Program-made: the position numbers and the translations under genes
NCBI RefSeq assembly: GCF_018642165.1
Contig: NZ_JAHHZM010000001.1
Span: 434,001 to 498,000, forward strand
Length of the DNA: 64,000 nucleotides
Source of the DNA: Echinicola shivajiensis
Lineage (GTDB): Bacteria > Bacteroidota > Bacteroidia > Cytophagales > Cyclobacteriaceae
Direction of reading: 5' to 3'
The notes under the pieces: model-generated
The model's database searches: none
What the model saw: the letters and a program-made list of their open reading frames with translations, nothing else
Told to the model about the DNA's origin: nothing
Shown here: positions 55,534 through 64,000 of the stretch, piece after piece
How the letters are laid out: every line of letters begins with the position of its first letter
Numbering within the stretch: position 1 is the stretch's first letter

Positions 55534-56127
55534 TCAGCCTTTCACAGCTTTAAAAAACAGCTCTGCCCCTTCCCTTTCTTTGATACTGTTATAACATCTT
55601 TCCATTTTAACTACTTTCAGTTCAGGCTCAAAACATTTTAAATACTCCGCCTTATTACCTCCAAAAGGCGGTCCAGATTTCCCAAAATCCACACCAAACA
55701 ATACTCCTACTAATTTCCCTGTAGGCTTTAACAACTGCGCCATTTTATATGCATAATCTTTTCTAAGCGAAGGATTCAAAGCACAAAAGAAGGTCTGCTC
55801 AATTATCAGATCATATTGTCCAGTATGGTCAAAGAAATTTTCGTGAAGCAAATGATCCGATGGAAAAACCGGATTTTCTTTGGCAAATTTCTGTAAAGGC
55901 AATAAAGATATATCCAAAACATGTACATTTTTGAAGCCATGATTATGGGCATAAGCCGCCTCATAAGCATTTCCTGCGCCTGGAATTAGAATCTTTATCT
56001 CTTTATTCACAATTTGGTCTAAATATTGCTTTAAGGGATTTGTAGCTTCACCTACATCCCAACCCGTTTGGTTTAGGTGATACCTGTAAGTCCAGTAATT
56101 TTCATCAAAAAGTTCTGAAATAGTCAT
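55534..56127 (-). CDS. TPMT-family SAM-dependent methyltransferase
   Basis: 197 residues. Thiopurine S-methyltransferase-like: starts with ENYWTYRYHLNQTGWDVGEA (family motif WxxRYxxxxxGWD), SAM loop ILIPGAGNAYEAAYAHNHG, LDISLLPLQKFAKE, EQTFFCALNPSLRKDY and GPPFGGNKAEYLK. Bacterial members methylate thiols, tellurite or selenium compounds or small metabolites. Monocistronic; the true substrate is unknown. Confidence 0.9.
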   Translation of the reverse strand: MTISELFDENYWTYRYHLNQTGWDVGEATNPLKQYLDQIVNKEIKILIPGAGNAYEAAYAHNHGFKNVHVLDISLLPLQKFAKENPVFPSDHLLHENFFDHTGQYDLIIEQTFFCALNPSLRKDYAYKMAQLLKPTGKLVGVLFGVDFGKSGPPFGGNKAEYLKCFEPELKVVKMERCYNSIKEREGAELFFKAVKG

Positions 56128-56159
56128 TATAGTGCAAATAAGGCCTAACTTTCTACATT

Positions 56160-57080
56160 ATGAGTACTAATTTACCTGAAGAAAAATCATCCCGAAACGA
56201 AAAGGGAAAAAACATTTTAATAATCATTTTACTGGTGCTGGTTGTTATCAGTGGAGTAAAACTTTATTTGGACAGTGTAGATAAATCCCAAAAAACTGAA
56301 GAGATCCTCATTCTATCAGAGGACAACAACAACTTGAACCTGAGAATTGATTCCATGGCCTATCAGCTTGATCTAAGAATCAATGAAATACAAAAACTTG
56401 GTGGAAATGTAGATTCTTTAGTGATGTTAAAGGAGCAATTGATTCAAGAACGTAACACTGAAAGAAACAGATCAGCCTCAGAAATAGCTGCCTTGAACAA
56501 GAAGATTGACAGCTTTTCTACCGTTTTAACAGACAAAGACCAAGAGATTACAAGGCTAAAACAAGTTAACGAGCAGCTTTTCACGGAAAACCAAGACCTT
56601 AAGACTTCTAAAGCTGAAATTGAAGATTCCATAGTACAGCTTAATCTAAAACAAGAAGAACTTGAAGAGAAGGTCAATATTGCCCAAAAACTATATGCAG
56701 AAAACATTGTCATATCCGCTGTCAATTCCAGGGGCAAGGAAAGAGAAGGGTCTTTCAGAAACAGACAATTGGAAAAACTTAAAATATCCTTTGATATTGC
56801 TGAGAATAAAGTAGCTGAACCAGGAACAAAAGACATCTTTGTTCAGGTCGTAGCCCCCAACAATCAAGTGATATTTGACATTGCCAAAGGATCTGGCACT
56901 TTTACTATTGACGGCCGAGAAGAATTCTTCACTGCTAAGCAGGACATCCTATTTGACAATACCCAAAAGAAACTGATATACCTGTATCAGAAAGAAACTG
57001 ATTATCCAGAAGGCATCTATGAAGTTAAAATCTATTCAGAAGGATTTAATATTGGCAACAAAAAGTTTGAAATCAAATAA
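56160..57080 (+). CDS. Membrane-anchored coiled-coil protein of unknown function
   Basis: 306 residues. A polar N-terminus, one membrane helix (NILIIILLVLVVISGVKLYL, about residues 19-38), then about 120 residues of heptad-rich coiled coil (SEIAALNKKIDSFSTVLTDK, KAEIEDSIVQLNLKQEELEE), and a C-terminal beta-domain from residue 185 (FDIAENKVAEPGTKDIFVQV, FEIK at the end). Similar proteins are common in Bacteroidota with no known function. It probably stands in the inner membrane with the C-terminus in the periplasm. Divergent from the TPMT gene by 32 bases. Confidence 0.75.
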   Translation: MSTNLPEEKSSRNEKGKNILIIILLVLVVISGVKLYLDSVDKSQKTEEILILSEDNNNLNLRIDSMAYQLDLRINEIQKLGGNVDSLVMLKEQLIQERNTERNRSASEIAALNKKIDSFSTVLTDKDQEITRLKQVNEQLFTENQDLKTSKAEIEDSIVQLNLKQEELEEKVNIAQKLYAENIVISAVNSRGKEREGSFRNRQLEKLKISFDIAENKVAEPGTKDIFVQVVAPNNQVIFDIAKGSGTFTIDGREEFFTAKQDILFDNTQKKLIYLYQKETDYPEGIYEVKIYSEGFNIGNKKFEIK

Positions 57081-57118
57081 TTGATTTTTCAAGTTTGACA
57101 TATTCATTTTTACCAATT

Positions 57119-57153
57119 AAAAGCACCTGTGGGCAAATCCTACAGGTGCTTTT
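57119..57153 (+). terminator. Terminator after the coiled-coil protein gene
   Basis: AAAAGCACCTGT / ACAGGTGCTTTT with an 11-base loop, then T-rich sequence. Confidence 0.8.
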
Positions 57154-57226
57154 GTTATTTTTGTACATTATTCTTTTTAAATGGCCCAGCAACAATCAAT
57201 TATCCCACAAAAAGCCATTCACTTTT

Positions 57227-57256
57227 TTGATTAATTGAAATAAAGCCCTAATTTTG
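57227..57256 (+). promoter_or_regulatory. Promoter of the rpsF-rpsR-rplI operon
   Basis: TTG at 57227-57229, 19-base spacer, TAATTTTG at 57249-57256. The leader is about 30 bases and contains a weak inverted repeat TGTTTA / TAAACA (57262-57285), which may be a binding site in the mRNA for autoregulation. Confidence 0.6.
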
Positions 57257-57293
57257 CGATCTGTTTAAATAATTACATCTAAACAATTATCAA

Positions 57294-57665
57294 ATGTTCC
57301 AAAGAAATTATGAAACGGTATTCATTTTAACTCCCGTTTTGTCTGATGTTCAGATGAAGGATACCGTAGACAAGTTCATCAACTTGTTAAAAGAAGAGGG
57401 AGCAGACATTATCAATGTTGAAAATTGGGGTCTTAAGAAGCTAGCTTACCCAATCGAAAAGAAAAGCACTGGTTTCTATGTACTTGTAGAATTCAAGAGT
57501 ATTCCAACTTTGATCAAGAAGTTTGAACTTGAAATGAGAAGAGACGAGAAAGTAATGCGTTTCTTGACTACAGCTCTAGATAAGCATGCTATTGCTTACG
57601 GAGAAAGAAGAAGAAAGGGTGAATTCAACAAAAAATCTGAAGTAAAAGAGGAGGCTGCAAAATGA
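57294..57665 (+). CDS. rpsF: 30S ribosomal protein S6
   Basis: 123 residues. Starts [22 protein letters not shown] and contains [24 protein letters not shown] and [12 protein letters not shown], diagnostic for S6. It forms a complex with S18 on the platform of the small subunit. Its C-terminal tail is charged and lysine-rich. The stop overlaps the rpsR start (ATGA). Confidence 0.97.
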   Translation: MFQRNYETVFILTPVLSDVQMKDTVDKFINLLKEEGADIINVENWGLKKLAYPIEKKSTGFYVLVEFKSIPTLIKKFELEMRRDEKVMRFLTTALDKHAIAYGERRRKGEFNKKSEVKEEAAK

Positions 57666-57913
57666 CACTTAAGAACGAACCAATCAACAGAGAGCAGAAT
57701 AAAAAGAAGTACTGCCGATTCAGAAAATTAGGCATCAAGTACATCGATTATAAAGATCCTAACTTCTTATTGAAGTTTGTGAATGAGCAAGGTAAAATCC
57801 TTCCTAGAAGACTTACTGGAAACTCTGCGAAATACCAGAGAAAAGTGGCTAACGCCATCAAAAAAGCTAGACATTTGGCCTTGTTACCTTATGTAACTGA
57901 CGGACTGAAATAA
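57662..57913 (+). CDS. rpsR: 30S ribosomal protein S18
   Basis: 83 residues. [39 protein letters not shown] and [22 protein letters not shown] appear in the usual order (quoted here in pieces: [28 protein letters not shown]). Binds S6 and 16S rRNA. Coupled to rpsF by a four-base overlap. Confidence 0.97.
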   Translation: MTLKNEPINREQNKKKYCRFRKLGIKYIDYKDPNFLLKFVNEQGKILPRRLTGNSAKYQRKVANAIKKARHLALLPYVTDGLK

Positions 57914-57957
57914 TCCGGCCCTGTTCTATTCAATACTTATTAAATTAGACAACTACA

Positions 57958-58401
57958 ATGGACGTTATCTTAAAAACAGACATAAAAGGACTTGGCTATA
58001 AAAACGACTTAGTTGCTGTAAAACCTGGATATGGAAGAAATTACCTTATCCCTCAAGGTTTTGCTGTATTGGCCACTGCTTCCAACAAAAGAATTCTTGA
58101 AGAAAATATCAAGCAAGCCGCTCACAAAGCTGAGAAAATCAAAACTGAAGCTGAAGATCTAGCCGCTAAAATCGAAGGTCTTTCTCTTGAGATCAAAGCT
58201 AAAATCGGTGATTCTGGTAAAATCTTTGGTAAAGTAACTACGCTTCAGATTTCTGATGCACTTGCTGCTAAAGGTGTTGAGGTTGATAGAAAGAAAATCG
58301 CTATCAGCACTCCTGTAACTGGAGCTGGTGAATACCAAGCAGAAGTTGATCTTCACAGAGAAGTAAAAACTGAGGTTAAATTTGTGGTAGTAGCTGAATA
58401 A
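57958..58401 (+). CDS. rplI: 50S ribosomal protein L9
   Basis: 147 residues. N-terminal domain MDVILKTDIKGLGYKNDLVA, VKPGYGRNYLIPQGFAVLAT binds 23S rRNA; a long connecting helix (RILEENIKQAAHKAEKIKTE) leads to the C-terminal domain (IGDSGKIFGKVTTLQISDAL). Last gene of the S6-S18-L9 operon, 44 bases after rpsR. Confidence 0.97.
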   Translation: MDVILKTDIKGLGYKNDLVAVKPGYGRNYLIPQGFAVLATASNKRILEENIKQAAHKAEKIKTEAEDLAAKIEGLSLEIKAKIGDSGKIFGKVTTLQISDALAAKGVEVDRKKIAISTPVTGAGEYQAEVDLHREVKTEVKFVVVAE

Positions 58402-58431
58402 TCCCAGCACTTACAAATCAAACATAATTTT

Positions 58432-58466
58432 AAAGGCTATCCGCTACGGCAGATAGCCTTTTTACT
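58432..58466 (+). terminator. Terminator of the ribosomal protein operon
   Basis: AAAGGCTATC / GATAGCCTTT with a 10-base loop and a T-rich tail, 30 bases after rplI. Confidence 0.82.
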
Positions 58467-58485
58467 TTTTTGTCTCTGAAAAGAA

Positions 58486-58734
58486 TTAAGCTGTCGCTAC
58501 TTTTTCCAGATCATCCAATAATTTCTTGGAAACAGCCCTACTGTTTTTCTCCTTAACTGCTTTTAAGGTAGTAAGTGCCGCCCCACTCTTTTCGATCAAT
58601 CCTGACGGGTTACTGTCATGTCTGTAACTACCCAGACACCATTCCAGTTCTGCCACCAATTGATCTTCTACCTTTAATTTTTGTAATTTCTCGACTGTTG
58701 CCTCAACTGTTTTCTCTAAAGTGACTGTTTTCAT
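58486..58734 (-). CDS. Small conserved Bacteroidota protein of unknown function
   Basis: 82 residues, helical and soluble. The core QLVAELEWCLGSYRHDSNPSGLIEKSGAALTTL (shown in part: EWCLGSYRHDSNPSGL) recurs in small Bacteroidota proteins without known function. No signal, no membrane segment, no catalytic motif. Convergent with the ribosomal operon and divergent from the GSCFA gene. Confidence 0.72.
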   Translation of the reverse strand: MKTVTLEKTVEATVEKLQKLKVEDQLVAELEWCLGSYRHDSNPSGLIEKSGAALTTLKAVKEKNSRAVSKKLLDDLEKVATA

Positions 58735-58929
58735 AATGCTAATGGTTTGTTTATGCTTTTTATTACGTGAATGGCACTAAAAATAGATCATATCGATCAA
58801 ACATTCAATAAGTTACATTAATTTTTAACATAAAAACATCAAAAAGCATATATTATTAACGGACCATTAATTTTACATCAATTTCTAGCTTAAAACCGAA
58901 CATTGACTCAATTTATTTAATTTAGCTCC

Positions 58930-59913
58930 ATGTTACTTCAAACAAAAATTCAAATTCCCCACTTTGAAAATCAAATAAATTATAATCAGGAAATTCTGAC
59001 TATCGGTTCATGCTTTTCAGCAGTGATTGGACAAAAGCTATTGGAGAGAAAATTCAAGACTTTAAACAACCCATTTGGAACAATTTTTAATCCTCTGTCC
59101 ATTATTAAACTTCTTCAATACTCATTGAATGGAAAGTTTTTTTCGGAAGACCTTATCACCCAACATCAAGGAAGGTATCTCCATTATGATTTTCATTCTG
59201 ATATTTCAGGAAATTCTCCTTCTGATTTAATGGAAAAAATTAAGGTGAGCACCGAAAGAACGGCTAAAATCCTGAAAGAAGCATCTGCTTTAATCATCAC
59301 TTTTGGCACTGCCCATGTCTACGAGTACATTAAATCCAGCACTACAGTAGCCAATTGCCATAAACAAGCTGGCCAACTTTTCAATAAAAGATTATTATCC
59401 ATTAGTGAAATACTCCATGACTTTGATCTTTTTCATAATAAGCTAATCCAAATCAATCCCAATATTCAAATTATCCTGACCGTAAGTCCTGTTCGCCATA
59501 TCAAAGATGGCATAGCAGAAAATCAACTCAGCAAGTCCTTATTAAGACTACTCTGCCATGAAATCAGTTCGCAATATGCACAGGCCAATTATTTTCCAAG
59601 TTATGAAATCATGATGGACGAATTGCGGGATTATAGATTTTATAAAGAGGATATGATCCATCCCACTGCTCAAGCGGAAGACTATATCTGGGAAAGGTTT
59701 TCTCAATCTTTTTTCTCTGAGGATACTAGAAATAAGATCCTACTTATTGAGAACATAATAAAGTCTCTCTCCCACAAGGCATTTAACCCTAAAGGAGGCG
59801 CCCATCAAAAATTTTTATCAAATCTCCTGTTGAAAATGGAACAATTGGAACCTGAATTTGATTTTTCAGATGAAATCAATCAGGTCAAAGCCAAATTCAA
59901 TCCAACTAATTAA
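58930..59913 (+). CDS. GSCFA domain protein
   Basis: 327 residues. The name-giving motif ILTIGSCFSAVIGQKLLERK stands near residue 24, followed by NNPFGTIFNPLSI, a central LIITFGTAHVYEY and the late block LTVSPVRHIKDGIAENQLSKS with DDMIHPTAQAEDYIW-type residues (EDMIHPTAQAEDYIW). The GSCFA family belongs to the SGNH/GDSL hydrolase-like fold, so an esterase or acyl-transferring role with Ser as nucleophile is possible. Upstream of the YyaL gene by 12 bases; likely one transcript. Confidence 0.88.
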   Translation: MLLQTKIQIPHFENQINYNQEILTIGSCFSAVIGQKLLERKFKTLNNPFGTIFNPLSIIKLLQYSLNGKFFSEDLITQHQGRYLHYDFHSDISGNSPSDLMEKIKVSTERTAKILKEASALIITFGTAHVYEYIKSSTTVANCHKQAGQLFNKRLLSISEILHDFDLFHNKLIQINPNIQIILTVSPVRHIKDGIAENQLSKSLLRLLCHEISSQYAQANYFPSYEIMMDELRDYRFYKEDMIHPTAQAEDYIWERFSQSFFSEDTRNKILLIENIIKSLSHKAFNPKGGAHQKFLSNLLLKMEQLEPEFDFSDEINQVKAKFNPTN

Positions 59914-59925
59914 GCCCTTATCAGT

Positions 59926-61962
59926 ATGAGCAAAAAGACCAATCAACTCATAAACAGTCAAAGCCCTTATCTTTTACAACATGCCTATAATCCAGTAAAC
60001 TGGTACCCTTGGGGACCTGAGGCCTTGGAAAAGGCAAAAAGTGAAAACAAGCCTATCCTGGTATCCATTGGTTATTCAGCCTGCCATTGGTGCCATGTCA
60101 TGGAGCATGAAAGCTTCGAAGATGAGGCCACTGCAGCTATCATGAATGATCACTTTGTTTCCATCAAGATTGATAGGGAAGAACGCCCTGACTTGGACAA
60201 TATTTATATGGATGCAGTCCAGGCAATGGGATTACAAGGGGGATGGCCGCTCAATGTTTTCTTGATGCCCAATCAAAAACCATTTTACGGGGGCACCTAT
60301 TTCCCCAATGCCAATTGGAAAGGGCTACTTCAAAATATTGCCGATGCTTATGAAAAGCATTATGATGACCTAGCTAAAAGTGCAGAAGGCTTCGGAAACA
60401 GCATTAAGTTAAAGGAAAGAGAGAAATATGGATTGAATGCCAATGAAAATAACCTTTCAATAGATGAGCTTGAGCATATCTGTCAAAAGCTCACCAGTCA
60501 AATGGATGACAAATGGGGCGGAATGAACAGGGCCCCAAAATTCCCCATGCCATCTATTTGGAACTTTTTATTGGATTATGCCAATATCAAACAGGACCAA
60601 GAAGTCAAGGACAAGGTTCTTTTTACCCTAAAGAAAATAGGGATGGGAGGTATCTATGACCACCTTGGAGGTGGATTTGCCAGGTACTCTGTAGATAGCG
60701 AGTGGTTTGCCCCCCATTTTGAAAAGATGCTCTATGATAATGGGCAACTGTTATCTCTTTTTGCTAAAGCTTACCAAGTCAGTGAGGAAGACTTCTTTAA
60801 GGAAAAAGTAGATGAAACCATTGCTTGGCTCAACAAAGAAATGCTTCAGGAAGAAGGTGGCTTCTTTGCGGCTTTAGATGCAGACAGTGAAGGAGAAGAA
60901 GGAAAATTCTATACCTGGAGCTTCGAAGAACTAAAAAGCCTACTTGGAGAGGAAGAAGCATGGTTTTATGATCTGTATAATATTTCAGAAAATGGCAACT
61001 GGGAAAATGGTGTCAACATTCTTTTTCAAACCTCATCTTACGAGGATATTGCTGTTAAATTTGGCTTTTCTGAGCAGAAACTAAAGGACAAAATCAAAAC
61101 CACAAAAGAAAGGCTATATAAAGTCCGAACAAATAGAATTAAGCCCGGATTGGATGACAAAATCCTTTCTGGCTGGAATGGATTATGCATATCTGGATTG
61201 GTCCAAGTTTATTGGGCAACAGAAAACCCGCTTGCTAAGGAAATGGCCGTACAAAACGGCGAGTTTCTATTAAAAAAGATGATTAAAGGAGATAAACTGT
61301 TTAGGTCTTACAAAAATAACCAAGCCTATACCCCTGCATTTCTGGAAGATTATGCTGCCATCATACAAGCTTTTATCAAATTGTACCAACTGACCTTTGA
61401 CGAAAAATGGCTAAAAAAGGCCAAAGAACTTACGGATTTTTGCTTACGACATTTCTATGACCAAGAAGACCATCTATTTTATTTTAACAATCCTGATGCA
61501 GAGGAATTGATCGCCAATAAGAAAGAAATCTTTGACAATGTCATTCCTTCTTCCAATGCTATCATGGCGGAAAACCTTCACCATTTAGGCCTTTATTACT
61601 ATGATAATTATTACAGCCATCTTTCCGATAAACTTTTGGGACTGATCAGGTCAATATTGGTAAAAGAGCCAGGTTATCTTACCCAATGGGCCAGCGTTTA
61701 CTTATCCAAAAAAGCCACAACACCTGAAATAGCCATCATTGGAAATGGAGCCAAGGAATTAGCCCTTGCTCTTCATCAAACTTACATAGGACCTAAGGTA
61801 CTGGCGGCTAGTGAATCTTTGGACGCTGTTCTTCCCCTTTTACAACATAAGGTGGCAGATTCGAGTGGAAATGCTTTAATTTACGTTTGTTTTGACAAGG
61901 CGTGCCAGCAACCGGTAAGCGATGTCAAAGCTGCAGTAAAACAATTCCCGAACCTAGCTTAA
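59926..61962 (+). CDS. YyaL/SSP411-family thioredoxin-domain protein
   Basis: 678 residues. N-terminal thioredoxin-like domain (DUF255) with [20 protein letters not shown], where the CHWC forms the redox motif, and [23 protein letters not shown]; then an (alpha/alpha)6 barrel like N-acylglucosamine epimerases ([51 protein letters not shown]). Function of the family (human SPATA20 relatives) is unclear. Follows GSCFA by 12 bases and is followed by priA in the same frame. Confidence 0.93.
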   Translation: MSKKTNQLINSQSPYLLQHAYNPVNWYPWGPEALEKAKSENKPILVSIGYSACHWCHVMEHESFEDEATAAIMNDHFVSIKIDREERPDLDNIYMDAVQAMGLQGGWPLNVFLMPNQKPFYGGTYFPNANWKGLLQNIADAYEKHYDDLAKSAEGFGNSIKLKEREKYGLNANENNLSIDELEHICQKLTSQMDDKWGGMNRAPKFPMPSIWNFLLDYANIKQDQEVKDKVLFTLKKIGMGGIYDHLGGGFARYSVDSEWFAPHFEKMLYDNGQLLSLFAKAYQVSEEDFFKEKVDETIAWLNKEMLQEEGGFFAALDADSEGEEGKFYTWSFEELKSLLGEEEAWFYDLYNISENGNWENGVNILFQTSSYEDIAVKFGFSEQKLKDKIKTTKERLYKVRTNRIKPGLDDKILSGWNGLCISGLVQVYWATENPLAKEMAVQNGEFLLKKMIKGDKLFRSYKNNQAYTPAFLEDYAAIIQAFIKLYQLTFDEKWLKKAKELTDFCLRHFYDQEDHLFYFNNPDAEELIANKKEIFDNVIPSSNAIMAENLHHLGLYYYDNYYSHLSDKLLGLIRSILVKEPGYLTQWASVYLSKKATTPEIAIIGNGAKELALALHQTYIGPKVLAASESLDAVLPLLQHKVADSSGNALIYVCFDKACQQPVSDVKAAVKQFPNLA

Positions 61963-61968
61963 GCATAC

Positions 61969-64000
61969 TTGGAAAACCTATTTGGAGAAACTTTTGAGAC
62001 TGACGGTGACAAACAAGCAGCTGCAATTTTTGCGGATGTAATACTTCCTGTACCTATACCTAAAATGTTCACTTATCGTATCCCTCGAAATCTTGAGGAT
62101 AATATTGGGATCGGTTATAGGGTGATCGTACAATTTGGCAAAAAGAAGGTGTTAACGGGAATTATTGGAAAGGTTCATCAAAAACCTCCAGAGGCTTATG
62201 ACGCCAAGCCTATCTTGGAATTATTGGATGAAAATCCAGTTGTAAATCCACTACAAATCAAATTCTGGTTTTGGATGGCAGAATATTATTGCTGCCATAT
62301 TGGTGAAGTGATGAATGCAGCGCTTCCTTCTGGGCTTAAACTCAGCAGTGAGAGCAAAATTCAACTCAACCCATCCTTTGATCTCGATAACTGTAATTTC
62401 CCAATTGATGGCAGGGAAAAGGTCATCCTGGATGTGCTCTTGGAAAAGGATGAACTGTCTTATGAAGATTGTGGAAAACTATTAGGCATCAAATCTTCCT
62501 ATGCCATCATCAAAAGTCTGGTGGCCAAAGAAGCGGTATTGGTATTTGAACAGGTTAGAGAAAAATACAGTCCAAAGGTAGAAACAAGAATAAGATTAAC
62601 TGAAGCCTACAGAGAATCCAAAGAAGCTCTTGGAGGCTTATTTGAACAAATCAGCAAAAAGCCCAAACAGGAAGAGGTACTTTTGAAATACCTCCAAGAA
62701 GTACCCGTACATCAAAACCCTGAACTAAACGAACAAGGTTTAGAAAAAAAGGTAATCATAGATGCAGGTTTATCGGCAAGTTCTTTAAAAACATTAGTAA
62801 AAAATGATATCCTTGAAGAGTTCAAGGTTATCGTCAGTAGGTTTGATCAATTAAAAGGCTCAGAAGAAGAAATTAAGCTTGCGGACTTCCAAGAAGCCGC
62901 CCTGTCCAGTATAAAAGAGCAATTTACCCAGAAGAACTCCATTCTCTTACACGGGATTACAGGTAGTGGAAAGACTGAGATATATATTCACCTGATACAA
63001 GAAGCTTTGGACAGCGGTTCTCAGGTTTTGCTATTATTACCTGAAATCGCCTTGACTACACAAATTGTAGGCCGACTCCAGAAAGTTTTCGGCAGCAAAA
63101 TGGGCATTTACCACTCCAAATTCTCAGACAATGAACGGGTAGAGGTTTGGCAAGGAGTACTTAGCGGTAAGTTCTCCTTTGTGGTTGGTGTGAGATCATC
63201 CATCTTTCTGCCTTTCGACAGCCTAGGTTTGGTAATTGTGGATGAGGAACATGAGCCGTCATTTAAGCAGTTTGACCCCGCTCCCCGCTTCCAGGCCAGG
63301 GACGCTTCCATCATGCTTTCTTGGCTGCACCAAGCCAAAACCCTATTAGGAAGTGCCACACCATCATTTGAATCTTTCTACAATGCCAGAATGGATAAAT
63401 ATGGTTATGTAGAACTTAGCAGGCGTTTTGGTGAGGCCCAGTTACCTGAATTCCATCTTGCGGACATACTATCCGACAAAAAGAAAAACCTCCTTAAACT
63501 GGATTTTACCAGAATCATGAGGGAGAAAATCCAAGAAGCACTCAATAATCAAGAACAGGTTTTGATATTTCAGAACAGAAGAGGCTATGCCCCCTATATG
63601 TCCTGTGAAGAATGCGGTTGGATTCCTGAATGCGAACACTGTGATGTCAGCTTGACTTACCATCAATACAGTGAGGAAATGCGCTGCCACTATTGTGGCT
63701 TCAAAGAAAAGGTCCCTAGATCCTGCCCAGCATGTGGAAGCCATGAGCTCAACACTGTGGGTATGGGAACAGAACGTATTGCCGAAAGTTTATCATTACT
63801 TTTCCCCGAGGCTAGAATCGGGAGAATGGATTTGGATACGACAAGAAGCAAGTTTGCTTACCAAAGGATTCTTGAAGAGTTTGGGATGGGTAATTTGGAC
63901 ATTCTCGTGGGCACCCAGATGATCACCAAAGGGCTTGATTTTGACAATGTCACTGTGGTGGGCATAGTCGATGCTGATCGCATTTTATATTTCCCGGATT
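61969..64000 (+). CDS. priA: Primosomal protein N' (PriA helicase), C-terminus beyond window
   Basis: 677 codons visible, frame open at the right edge. Restarts collapsed replication forks by loading the replicative helicase. Start: TTG at 61969, two codons after the upstream stop; the first ATG is at about 62065, already inside the conserved DVILPVPIPKMFTYRIP, so TTG or another early start is needed. Seen: 3'-DNA-binding domain, winged helix, Walker A LHGITGSGKTEIYIHLI, LLLLPEIALTTQI, DEEH box VDEEHEPSFKQ, zinc-binding Cys pairs (CEECG, CEHC, CHYCG, CPACG), and VGTQMITKGLDF. Confidence 0.93.
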   Translation, partial: MENLFGETFETDGDKQAAAIFADVILPVPIPKMFTYRIPRNLEDNIGIGYRVIVQFGKKKVLTGIIGKVHQKPPEAYDAKPILELLDENPVVNPLQIKFWFWMAEYYCCHIGEVMNAALPSGLKLSSESKIQLNPSFDLDNCNFPIDGREKVILDVLLEKDELSYEDCGKLLGIKSSYAIIKSLVAKEAVLVFEQVREKYSPKVETRIRLTEAYRESKEALGGLFEQISKKPKQEEVLLKYLQEVPVHQNPELNEQGLEKKVIIDAGLSASSLKTLVKNDILEEFKVIVSRFDQLKGSEEEIKLADFQEAALSSIKEQFTQKNSILLHGITGSGKTEIYIHLIQEALDSGSQVLLLLPEIALTTQIVGRLQKVFGSKMGIYHSKFSDNERVEVWQGVLSGKFSFVVGVRSSIFLPFDSLGLVIVDEEHEPSFKQFDPAPRFQARDASIMLSWLHQAKTLLGSATPSFESFYNARMDKYGYVELSRRFGEAQLPEFHLADILSDKKKNLLKLDFTRIMREKIQEALNNQEQVLIFQNRRGYAPYMSCEECGWIPECEHCDVSLTYHQYSEEMRCHYCGFKEKVPRSCPACGSHELNTVGMGTERIAESLSLLFPEARIGRMDLDTTRSKFAYQRILEEFGMGNLDILVGTQMITKGLDFDNVTVVGIVDADRILYFPD

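Noticed and set aside
57262-57285. Inverted repeat in the rpsF leader as an S6/S18 RNA leader
   Set aside because: Only six-base arms and no CCG box hairpin as in the known S6/S18 leader; kept only as a remark on the promoter.

Overview
The window looks like chromosomal DNA of a marine- or soil-type member of the Bacteroidota, most likely order Cytophagales, family Cyclobacteriaceae (Cyclobacterium, Echinicola or Algoriphagus relatives). The evidence is moderately AT-rich DNA, promoter cores of the Bacteroidota type (TTG, then TAnnTTTG), family signatures such as the HYC_CC_PP, DUF5683, GSCFA, DUF2490 and DUF3050 proteins, and gene strings typical of this group (pyrG-yidC, parA-parB-DUF5683-dapB-lepB). 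The genus is an inference.

Layout. 1-5022 (minus) is a metal-efflux operon: a Cys-rich HYC_CC_PP protein, a CusA-type RND pump and a TolC-type outer membrane protein cut by the window edge. 5106-9068 holds small conserved genes, a dienoyl-CoA-reductase-like SDR, ahcY and birA. 9157-14572 holds rsfS, ftsH, an LpxH-type phosphoesterase, two exported or membrane proteins of unknown role and a SlyD-like FKBP. 14796-17511 is a sigma-54 activator with its histidine kinase. 17603-25296 has a large BioF2/FemAB-like acyltransferase, a second LpxH-like enzyme starting at TTG with a glycosyltransferase, a GH63-type glucosidase and rnhB. 25348-32510 (minus) is a glycan-degrading cluster of GH92, GH20 and GH3 enzymes.

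32511-34496 is the one clearly accessory region: an AT-rich gene for a membrane-anchored putAbiC-like (putative phage abortive infection) protein, flanked by two copies of a direct repeat and by other hairpin-forming repeats, next to a tRNA-Leu(GAG) gene. From 34695 on come two GNAT enzymes, dinB with a palindrome upstream, a DUF3050 protein, a DUF2490 protein, a WecA/MraY-type transferase, an S41 protease, a TPR protein, cca and a possible YrdC-like remnant.

44912-64000 is mostly core machinery: a small basic conserved protein, pyrG, yidC, a 609-base AT-rich gap with paired DnaA-box-like sites, parA, parB, a DUF5683 protein, dapB, lepB, ung, apaG, two methyltransferases, a coiled-coil membrane protein, rpsF-rpsR-rplI, a GSCFA protein, a YyaL-type thioredoxin-domain protein and the start of priA (open at the right edge).

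No complete new multi-gene system is evident. The best candidates for new biology are the repeat-flanked AbiC-like islet, the small conserved proteins at 44912 and 13618, the DUF3050 enzyme and the yidC-parA gap. No CRISPR array, rRNA, transposase or integrase was seen.
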